From JAEELC01 sp963621965 (GTDB lineage: Bacteria; Bacillota_I; Bacilli_A; Acholeplasmatales; Anaeroplasmataceae): a DNA stretch of 13,056 nt. The position numbers and the translations under genes were made by a program. This document shows, piece after piece, positions 7,963-13,056 of this stretch (position 1 is the stretch's first letter; each line of letters starts with the position of its first letter). The DNA lies in assembly GCA_963621965.1 (NCBI GenBank), contig CAVFGN010000044.1:1-13056 (forward strand), in the 5' to 3' direction. The notes under the pieces are model-generated. The model saw nothing but the letters and a program-made list of their open reading frames with translations, did not search any database and had not been told where the DNA came from.

Positions 7963-9301
7963 ATTTGTTCAAATTTTTTTCAAGATTTGTAGTTTTTACT
8001 TGTTCGAATTTCTTGTCTTGTGTATTGGCCGCAATATTCATTTCTACACTTTGCTTAGAACGTTCAGCATAAACTCTATTTAGTGATTCTAATTCATCTC
8101 TAAAGTGGTCGTTTTCGTTATAAATTTTATTATAATCATAAACAGTACCATTTACGTTAATCTTTGTAACTTTATTGTTTAAGAAATTTTGAACGAATTT
8201 TTTATCCATGCCTAAATCCATTAGAGAAGCAAATAATTTATCATATTTATCTCTGTATGGTCTTACTGTTTTTGTCCAGCGACGGCTATACCAAGGATGA
8301 CTCTTATAAATTTTTCTTTGAGTTAAGAAATATTCACGTACATTTAATAATGTATTTATTTTAATTTCTTTTTTCTCCTTGTCTGTTGTTGCATTCTTTA
8401 ACTTTTCTTGTGCAGCTTTAACTACATCAGTTGCACTTTCGTCACAAATTGTAGATAAAGAATCTAATGTATTTTTGTCTGTTTTTTCAATAAATGCCAT
8501 ATGGTTTTTAGCGTGAATTTCAGGATTTACATCAATCTTAATTTCTGGCTTAAAGTTTGCACTTACTTTTTCTTTAAGCTCTAAAGCACTAAGATTTGCA
8601 AATGTTTTTGCGTCATATTGATTAGGAGTACCACCTTTGATTTCAAAATGATATCTTAACATTTGCTTCATAAAGTTATCAAAATCAACAAGTACATCGC
8701 CTATACGTTTTGCGTTTGTATCTGAAATGAAGAAATTTTCATTCTTAGGAATTAAGCTAAGGAATTCATCTAAATTCTTTTTATATAATTCTTCGTAATT
8801 TTGATCATTTACTCTGTTTGCTTGTTTTTTGAAGTTTACACAATCTAAGAAATCAGATTTTTTCACATGTAATTTATCTTCTAGTTTAGAAGAATCATGT
8901 TTAATATTTAAATGATCAAATAATGCAGTCTTTAAACTTATTAGTTTTTCACGCTCTTCAGCTTGTCTTGCTTTTAATCTTTGAAGTTCATCAAGTTCTG
9001 GTGGAATAGATATGATTATACCTTTATCATCTACGGGAATTTCGTAATCGAAATCAAAGCAGTGTTCATTATATACTTCAAGTTCATCAGTATATGTTTC
9101 TGATAATTTTTTAAACGCTGCGTCACGATATACGCCTACTCTTATGACAGGAACATAAGTTTTTACATTTTTTAATACATTAGAATCACTAAATTCTGTT
9201 TCTTCAACGTGAGAGTAGAAAGACTTAATTATAGTTACATAATCAGGTTCTTGTGAATTTTCTAAATCTTCTAAATTTGCTTTTTTGATTTCTTCTTCCA
9301 T
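7961..9301 (-). CDS. Hypothetical 446-residue soluble protein
   Basis: I do not recognise this protein. It has no signal peptide or membrane helix and is rich in Lys, Glu, Asp and Asn, so it is probably cytosolic. A strongly helical, coiled-coil-prone stretch lies at about residues 101-130 (PELDELQRLKARQAEEREKL). A tryptophan/arginine-rich motif, SHPWYSRRWTKTVRPYRDKY, lies at about 335-354, and a helical, charged C-terminal tail follows. The chosen start (9301) follows GAGAGG by 7 nt and lies downstream of a good promoter. An in-frame ATG at 9337 would add 12 residues but lies upstream of the -10 box and lacks a ribosome binding site, so it is rejected. The gene stands alone, convergent with the glycosyltransferases and divergent from the purine operon, so neighbours give no functional hint. 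Long intact frame and signals make it a real gene. Confidence 0.82.
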   Translation of the reverse strand: MEEEIKKANLEDLENSQEPDYVTIIKSFYSHVEETEFSDSNVLKNVKTYVPVIRVGVYRDAAFKKLSETYTDELEVYNEHCFDFDYEIPVDDKGIIISIPPELDELQRLKARQAEEREKLISLKTALFDHLNIKHDSSKLEDKLHVKKSDFLDCVNFKKQANRVNDQNYEELYKKNLDEFLSLIPKNENFFISDTNAKRIGDVLVDFDNFMKQMLRYHFEIKGGTPNQYDAKTFANLSALELKEKVSANFKPEIKIDVNPEIHAKNHMAFIEKTDKNTLDSLSTICDESATDVVKAAQEKLKNATTDKEKKEIKINTLLNVREYFLTQRKIYKSHPWYSRRWTKTVRPYRDKYDKLFASLMDLGMDKKFVQNFLNNKVTKINVNGTVYDYNKIYNENDHFRDELESLNRVYAERSKQSVEMNIAANTQDKKFEQVKTTNLEKNLNK

Positions 9302-9322
9302 ATTAATACCTCTCTTATACTG

Positions 9323-9351
9323 ACTATATTTTATCATTAAATGTAGGACAA
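9323..9351 (-). promoter_or_regulatory. Promoter of the 446-residue hypothetical gene
   Basis: On the minus strand TTGTCC (9346-9351) and TATAGT (9323-9328) are separated by 17 nt. Transcription would begin near 9316, just before the GAGAGG ribosome binding site at 9309-9314, so the leader is very short. This supports the start codon at 9301. Confidence 0.7.
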
Positions 9352-9452
9352 GTTTATATTTAATTTAAAAATTGGGAATTTTCTAAAATTTTATTTAAAA
9401 AATAGCAATTAAAAAATAGCTAAATTTTTAAAAAAATGCCTCAAAATTAAAA
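9352..9452. other. AT-rich divergent spacer, no gene called
   Basis: The only structure seen is a 10-bp direct repeat AAAAAATAGC at 9397-9406 and 9411-9420, with a variant AAAAATAGGC at 9471-9480. No frame with a ribosome binding site is visible. Confidence 0.4.
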
Positions 9453-9470
9453 AAAGAAATCGTTTTCTTT
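9453..9470. promoter_or_regulatory. cre/LacI-family-like palindrome upstream of purE promoter
   Basis: AAAGAAATCGTTTTCTTT has perfect 7-bp arms around TCGT, the same design as the cre at 764-783. It matches 12 of 14 positions of the cre consensus, failing only at the outer T and A. It also resembles LacI-family purine operators of enterobacteria. It lies about 30 nt upstream of the purE -10 and about 100 nt from the divergent promoter. Alternative: with GCCT (9438-9441), AGGC (9477-9480) and the T run after it, it could fold into an RNA hairpin, but no transcript is expected to reach it. Confidence 0.45.
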
Positions 9471-9499
9471 AAAAATAGGCTTTTTTTATAATATGTTTG

Positions 9500-9508
9500 T
9501 GCTAAAAT
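9500..9508 (+). promoter_or_regulatory. Candidate extended -10 promoter of the pur operon
   Basis: TGCTAAAAT at 9500-9508 fits an extended -10 with TAAAAT. No good -35 is visible 17 nt upstream, where the DNA is a T run. The start near 9515 would place the riboswitch about 15 nt into the transcript. Confidence 0.5.
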
Positions 9509-9531
9509 ATAGATGTAAATTAAATAGCTGT

Positions 9532-9602
9532 ATCTTGTATAATAGCTTAAATGTGGTAAGCAAGTTTCTACCTCTAGACCGTAAATTTAGAGACTATAAG
9601 AT
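9532..9602 (+). ncRNA. Purine riboswitch aptamer, guanine class
   Basis: All parts of the purine aptamer are present. P1 is ATCTTGTA (9532-9539) with TATAAGAT (9595-9602), one G-U pair. J1/2 has TAAT. P2 is GCTTA/TAAGC with loop AATGTGG. J2/3 reads AAGTTTCTACC, as in the classic xpt aptamer. P3 is CTCTAG/TTAGAG with a loop carrying CCGTAAA. The 3' junction is GACTAT. The C in GACTA occupies the position that is C in guanine/hypoxanthine riboswitches and T in adenine ones, and the J2/3 residues argue against the 2'-deoxyguanosine variant. It precedes purE, so guanine most likely turns the purine operon off. The expression platform is unusual; see the leader ORF and terminator. Confidence 0.95.
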
Positions 9603-9635
9603 TAAATTTTTAAGAAGTTTTTTCTTATTGTTTTT

Positions 9636-9656
9636 GCTTATCACCTGAGGTGGTAA
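9636..9656 (+). promoter_or_regulatory. Switchable hairpin hiding the leader-ORF ribosome binding site
   Basis: TTATCACC (9638-9645) pairs with GGTGGTAA (9649-9656) through 8 bp with loop TGA, burying GAGGTGG, the Shine-Dalgarno of the leader ORF. The same 5' arm, as GCTTATCAC (9636-9644), can instead form 9 bp (one G-U) with GTGGTAAGC (9553-9561), the L2/P2 strand of the aptamer. The two pairings exclude each other. No T run follows, so this is not a terminator. A shorter hairpin TAAGAA/TTCTTA (9611-9627) with a T-rich tail lies just upstream and can compete with the P1 3' strand (9596-9601 with 9623-9628). Confidence 0.55.
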
Positions 9657-9657
9657 T

Positions 9658-9744
9658 ATGAAACAAAATCTATTCAATCAACAACAAAAAATCACTTTTT
9701 TATACAAGACTTTTATGCTACCTAAACAGGGCTTATTTTACTAA
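9658..9744 (+). CDS. 28-residue leader peptide between riboswitch and purE terminator
   Basis: This short ORF begins with ATG 7 nt after GAGG (9647-9650) and encodes 28 residues, starting MKQNLFNQQQKITF and ending MLPKQGLFY. Three consecutive CAA (Gln) codons lie at 9679-9687 and five of 28 residues are Gln; glutamine is a nitrogen donor in purine synthesis. The stop TAA (9742-9744) is exactly the start of the 3' arm of the terminator, and the last codons run through its 5' arm and loop. A ribosome finishing the ORF would therefore cover the terminator. The peptide itself may have no function. Translation is predicted from the ribosome binding site and position only; chance cannot be excluded for so short a frame. 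Confidence 0.55.
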   Translation: MKQNLFNQQQKITFLYKTFMLPKQGLFY

Positions 9745-9756
9745 GCTCTGTTTTTT
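9724..9756 (+). terminator. Attenuator terminator before purE
   Basis: A 12-bp stem (AAACAGGGCTTA at 9724-9735 with TAAGCTCTGTTT at 9742-9753, one G-U) with loop TTTTAC runs into TTTTTT (9751-9756). It ends 19 nt before the purE start, so it must be passed for the operon to be expressed. It overlaps the last codons and stop of the leader ORF. Confidence 0.92.
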
Positions 9757-9775
9757 CGCTTTTTATGGAGGATTT

Positions 9776-10246
9776 ATGATAGAAGTTGGTGTAATAATGG
9801 GCTCTCAAAGTGACTATGAAGTTATGAAAGACGCTTGTGATGTATTAGATATGTTTGGTGTTTCTTATGAAAAGAAGATAGTTTCTGCACATAGAACTCC
9901 TGAACTTTTATTTGAATATGCAAAAAGTGCAAAAAGTCGTGGCTTAAAGATTATTATCGCAGGGGCCGGAGGTGCTGCACATTTACCTGGTATGGTCGCA
10001 AGTAATACAACACTTCCTGTTATTGGTGTTCCTGTAAAAAGTCGCGCTTTAAATGGGTTAGATTCACTTTTGTCTATCGTTCAAATGCCTGGTGGTATTC
10101 CTGTTGGTACTCAAGCTATAAATGGAGCTAAAAATGCTGCATTATATGCTGTTTCGATACTTGCATTAAATAATCTGGAATTAGATAAAAAACTTAATCT
10201 ATTTAGAGAAAAACAAACTAAGGATGTATTAGACAATGAAATATAA
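9776..10246 (+). CDS. purE: N5-carboxyaminoimidazole ribonucleotide mutase
   Basis: This 156-residue class I PurE is of normal length. It moves the carboxyl group of N5-CAIR to carbon 4 to give CAIR in de novo purine synthesis, acting as a cytosolic octamer in the family. Signatures are GSQSD (9-13) for the phosphate, SAHRTP (37-42) with the catalytic histidine, and AGAGGAAHLPGM (62-73), then SIVQMPGGIPVGT. The neighbouring PurK supplies N5-CAIR, which marks it as the bacterial mutase rather than an AIR carboxylase. The start follows GGAGG with 4-nt spacing, as for other genes here. Its last 11 nt overlap the start of purK. Expression is expected to depend on the riboswitch, leader ORF and terminator upstream. 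Confidence 0.97.
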   Translation: MIEVGVIMGSQSDYEVMKDACDVLDMFGVSYEKKIVSAHRTPELLFEYAKSAKSRGLKIIIAGAGGAAHLPGMVASNTTLPVIGVPVKSRALNGLDSLLSIVQMPGGIPVGTQAINGAKNAALYAVSILALNNLELDKKLNLFREKQTKDVLDNEI

Positions 10247-11330
10247 TATTGGAATCATTGGTGGTGGACAACTTGGAATGATGATGTGTGAAGCAGCTAA
10301 AAAGCTTGGCTTAACAACTATTGTCCTAGATCCTTCTAAAGATTGTCCGTGTTCACATGTGTGCGATAAATTAATTGTGGGTTCTTTTAACTCTTTAGAA
10401 AGTCTAGAGGAACTAGGCGAACAAAGCGAAGTTTTATCTTATGAATTTGAAAATGTAAAAGGTGATATTTTAGCAAAACTTGATAACAAGTTTAATATAA
10501 AACAAGGAATAATGCCTTTACTTGATTCTCAAGATAGACTTAGAGAAAAAGATAATGCTAATAGGCACGGGTTAAAAACAGCTAAATATTTTAATATTTC
10601 AACTTATGAGGACCTTAATAAGGCTATAGAAAAATTAGGATATCCGTTCATCTTTAAAACAAGAAGAGAAGGATATGACGGACATGGTCAAGTTGCCATA
10701 AATAATAAAGAAGATTTAGTTAAACTTGATGAATATATAGGAGTAGTTGATGCGATTTGCGAAGAAAAAATCAATTTTGATTTCGAGTGCTCACTCATCC
10801 TTATAAGAGATAAAGATAAAATTATTCATTTTCCAATTTCAAGAAATATACATAAACAAGGTATATTAGATTTATCAATTGTTCCTGCAAATATAGATAA
10901 AAATCTTGAAGAACGGATTGTTAAAAAGAGTGAAGAATTCTTAATTAGTGCTAATTATTACGGTATTATAACAATTGAATTCTTTATAAAAGGTAATGAA
11001 TTTTATTTTAATGAAATGGCGCCCCGCCCACATAACAGCGGACACTATACAATTGAAGGATGTAACGTAAGCCAGTATAGTGAGCTTGTTAAATTCTTAA
11101 CAAATAAACCATTAACAGAACCAAAATTATTAACAAATACAGTGATGAAAAATATACTAGGTAAAGATTTAAAAAATGTAGAAAAGTTTGAAACAATAGA
11201 TAATCACTTCACTCATATGTATCATAAAACGGTTGTTAAAGAATTTAGAAAATTAGGCCATATTACATTTACTAATATGGATTTAGAGTCTTATTTAGAC
11301 TATAAAAAGAAACTAAACATCGAGGAATAG
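10236..11330 (+). CDS. purK: N5-carboxyaminoimidazole ribonucleotide synthase
   Basis: This 364-residue ATP-grasp enzyme uses ATP and bicarbonate to convert AIR to N5-CAIR, the substrate of PurE. The N-terminal Rossmann-like domain has GIIGGGQLG (6-14). The ATP-grasp part includes FKTRREGYDGHGQ (140-152), CEEKINFDFECSL around 175-187, and the metal/substrate motif NEMAPRPHNSGHYTIEG (259-275), diagnostic for PurK. Length is normal. The ATG lies inside the end of purE (11-nt overlap, different frame), and the only upstream ribosome-binding-like sequence is a weak AGGATG, so translation is probably coupled to purE. The end carries GAGGA, which serves as ribosome binding site for the next gene. 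Confidence 0.97.
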   Translation: MKYNIGIIGGGQLGMMMCEAAKKLGLTTIVLDPSKDCPCSHVCDKLIVGSFNSLESLEELGEQSEVLSYEFENVKGDILAKLDNKFNIKQGIMPLLDSQDRLREKDNANRHGLKTAKYFNISTYEDLNKAIEKLGYPFIFKTRREGYDGHGQVAINNKEDLVKLDEYIGVVDAICEEKINFDFECSLILIRDKDKIIHFPISRNIHKQGILDLSIVPANIDKNLEERIVKKSEEFLISANYYGIITIEFFIKGNEFYFNEMAPRPHNSGHYTIEGCNVSQYSELVKFLTNKPLTEPKLLTNTVMKNILGKDLKNVEKFETIDNHFTHMYHKTVVKEFRKLGHITFTNMDLESYLDYKKKLNIEE

Positions 11331-11332
11331 AA

Positions 11333-13056
11333 ATGAAAAAACGTATTTTTGTAGAGAAGAAAGAAGGATTTAGAGTTGAAGCTAAATCTTTACAAAACGA
11401 TTTAAATTTAAACTTAAGATTAAATCTTAAGAATTTAAGATTATTAAACATCTATGATATTTTCAATATTGATGAGGCTCTTTACGAAGAAGCTAAATAT
11501 CAAGTATTTGGAGAAATTGTAACAGATGATATTATCGAAGAACTTGAAACAAAAAATCTAAAATGCTTAGCTGTAGAATTCTTACCTGGTCAATTTGATC
11601 AAAGAGCCCAATCAGCTGAAGCTTGTTTAAGACTTATTAATCCTAAGTCTCGTGCTAAGATTAAATCTGGTAAACTTCTTATATTTGACAATGATATCGA
11701 TTCAAAAGATATCGAAAGAATTAAAGCTTATTATATAAATAAGGTTGAATCTAGAGAAAAGAATTTAAAAAGTTTAAAAGAGAAAACTAAAGCAGTTACA
11801 ACTAATGTTAAGATTTTAACAGGCTTTAGAAATCTAGGGCGTGATGATTTAACTAACTTTATTAATACATATTCACTAGCTATGAATGAAGATGATTTAG
11901 AATGTGTAGTTAATTATTTCAAAGAAGAGGGAAGAGATCCTTATGAAACTGAACTAAGAATTCTTGATACTTATTGGTCAGATCATTGTCGTCACACTAC
12001 ATTTAATACTGAATTTTTAGAAATAGCAATTGATGAATCATTTATAAGTCGTGAAATTAAAGAAGCATATGATTTATATTTAAATATGCGTAAAGAATTA
12101 AATAGAGAAAATAAAAAAGTTTGTTTAATGGATATGGCTTGTATTGCGGCTAAATATTTAAAGAAAAAAGGATATTTAGACGATTTAGAAGAATCGGAAG
12201 AAAACAATGCTTGTTCAATTTTTGTTAATGTTAACGAAAATTCAAAAGAAGAAAAGTGGTTATTACAATTTAAAAATGAAACACATAATCACCCTACAGA
12301 AATTGAACCATTCGGTGGTGCTTCAACATGCTTAGGAGGAGCTATTCGTGACCCTCTTTCAGGAAGAAGCTATGTATATCAAGCTATGCGTGTTACAGGT
12401 AGTGGAGATATTTATCAAAATGTAAGTGATACACTAGAACATAAATTACCTCAAAAGGTAATCTCTACAAAAGCTGCTCAAGGATACTCAAGTTATGGTA
12501 ACCAAATTGGTCTAGCTACTACACATGTAAAAGAAATCTATCATGATGGATATGTAGCTAAACGTCTTGAAGTAGGTGCTGTTGTTGGTGCTGTACGTGC
12601 AAAAGATGTAAGAAGAGAATCTCCTAAAGCCGGAGACGTTGTATTAATGTTTGGTGGTAGAACAGGTAGAGACGGTATAGGCGGAGCTACTGGTTCTTCA
12701 AAAGTACATAACTCAAAGAGCTTAGAAACTTGTTCAAGTGAAGTTCAAAAAGGTAATGCGCCTGAAGAAAGAAAGATTGAACATTTATTCAGAAGAGAAG
12801 AAGTTTGTAAGTTAATTAAGAAATCTAATGACTTTGGTGCTGGTGGTGTATCGGTAGCTATTGGCGAATTAGCTGATGGATTAACTATTTATCTAGATCG
12901 TATTCCTGTTAAATACACAGGACTTAACGCAACAGAACTTGCAATTAGCGAATCACAAGAGCGTATGGCTGTTGTGGTTGATGCAAAGGACGAAGCGAAG
13001 TTTAAAAAATATTGTAAAGAAGAAAATCTTGAGGTTATACATATAGCTGATGTAAC
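11333..13056 (+). CDS. purL: Phosphoribosylformylglycinamidine synthase, long form (5' part)
   Basis: The frame opens at ATG 11333, 2 nt after the purK stop and 6 nt after GAGGA, and stays open to the window end (574 codons), so the 3' part is missing. PurL converts FGAR, glutamine and ATP to FGAM. Visible signatures are YWSDHCRHTTF (214-224) with the active-site histidine, KNETHNHPTEIEPFGGA (314-330), GGRTGRDGIGGAT (441-453) and SNDFGAGGVS (498-507). The N-terminal ~200 residues before the HCRHTTF motif replace the small PurS subunit, so this is the large single-chain form with a glutaminase domain expected at the C-terminus (about 1,200-1,250 residues in total). It most resembles the clade II type (TIGR01857) of clostridia and streptococci, judged from memory. 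No separate purS or purQ appears here. Confidence 0.96.
   Translation, partial: MKKRIFVEKKEGFRVEAKSLQNDLNLNLRLNLKNLRLLNIYDIFNIDEALYEEAKYQVFGEIVTDDIIEELETKNLKCLAVEFLPGQFDQRAQSAEACLRLINPKSRAKIKSGKLLIFDNDIDSKDIERIKAYYINKVESREKNLKSLKEKTKAVTTNVKILTGFRNLGRDDLTNFINTYSLAMNEDDLECVVNYFKEEGRDPYETELRILDTYWSDHCRHTTFNTEFLEIAIDESFISREIKEAYDLYLNMRKELNRENKKVCLMDMACIAAKYLKKKGYLDDLEESEENNACSIFVNVNENSKEEKWLLQFKNETHNHPTEIEPFGGASTCLGGAIRDPLSGRSYVYQAMRVTGSGDIYQNVSDTLEHKLPQKVISTKAAQGYSSYGNQIGLATTHVKEIYHDGYVAKRLEVGAVVGAVRAKDVRRESPKAGDVVLMFGGRTGRDGIGGATGSSKVHNSKSLETCSSEVQKGNAPEERKIEHLFRREEVCKLIKKSNDFGAGGVSVAIGELADGLTIYLDRIPVKYTGLNATELAISESQERMAVVVDAKDEAKFKKYCKEENLEVIHIADV

Noticed and set aside
9301..9337. Upstream ATG at 9337 as start of the 446-residue gene
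   Set aside because: It lacks a ribosome binding site and lies upstream of the -10 box, whereas ATG 9301 has GAGAGG at proper spacing.
9397..9420. Direct repeat AAAAAATAGC as an iteron or CRISPR-like repeat
   Set aside because: Only two short copies in AT-rich DNA with a 4-nt gap; no array, spacers or cas/rep genes. No CRISPR array, tRNA, rRNA or insertion sequence was seen in the window.
9432..9487. Hairpin GCCT...AGGC plus T run considered as a terminator before the purE promoter
   Set aside because: No gene reads into it: the nearest plus-strand gene is terminated at 7962 and the minus-strand gene starts at 9301 going away. The palindrome at its centre is better read as an operator.
11992..12207. 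71-codon open frame on the minus strand inside purL
   Set aside because: It is antisense to conserved purL coding sequence just after the HCRHTTF motif, and has no start signals.

Overview
The window looks like chromosome of an AT-rich, low-GC Gram-positive bacterium in the Bacilli/Mollicutes-relative part of the Firmicutes. The evidence is very A+T-rich intergenic DNA, strong AGGAGG-type ribosome binding sites 4-9 nt from the start codons, TTGACA/TATAAT promoters, a perfect catabolite-responsive element (cre), a purine riboswitch, and the long single-chain form of PurL seen in many Firmicutes. All reading frames stay open under the standard bacterial code; species cannot be named from this window.

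Layout. (1) 1-519 is the C-terminal end of a leucine-rich-repeat surface protein, closed by an intrinsic terminator. (2) 749-3902 is a likely two-gene operon: an extended -10 promoter with a cre overlapping the early transcribed region, an unrecognised 224-residue protein, and a full-length xylulose-5-P/fructose-6-P phosphoketolase, closed by a GNRA-loop terminator. (3) 3961-5211, minus strand, is a tightly coupled pair: a secreted protein carrying an H...HE...MDLxN motif, then a three-helix membrane protein. (4) 5419-7962, plus strand, holds two tandem, clearly paralogous family 2 glycosyltransferases behind a consensus promoter with an inverted-repeat operator, ending in a terminator shared with the convergent next gene. 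(5) 7961-9351, minus strand, is an unrecognised 446-residue soluble protein with its own promoter. (6) 9453 to the window end is the start of a purine biosynthesis operon: palindrome, promoter, guanine-class riboswitch, short leader ORF, terminator, purE, purK and the first 574 codons of purL, which runs off the window.

How the genes work together. PurE and PurK convert AIR to CAIR through N5-CAIR. PurL makes FGAM from FGAR and glutamine earlier in the same pathway. The three genes are contiguous, overlapping or separated by 2 nt, and sit behind one guanine-sensing leader. The phosphoketolase makes acetyl-phosphate from sugar phosphates, which fits control by carbon catabolite repression through the cre.

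Most interesting region: the purE leader. A guanine riboswitch is followed by a 28-codon ORF with a good Shine-Dalgarno sequence. That Shine-Dalgarno can be hidden in an 8-bp hairpin, and its 5' arm can instead form a 9-bp helix with the aptamer's own P2/L2 strand. The ORF's stop codon is the first three bases of the 3' arm of a strong terminator directly before purE. This suggests a relay of ligand, leader translation, terminator and pur operon, rather than a direct riboswitch-terminator. The pairings are read from the sequence; the mechanism is inference.
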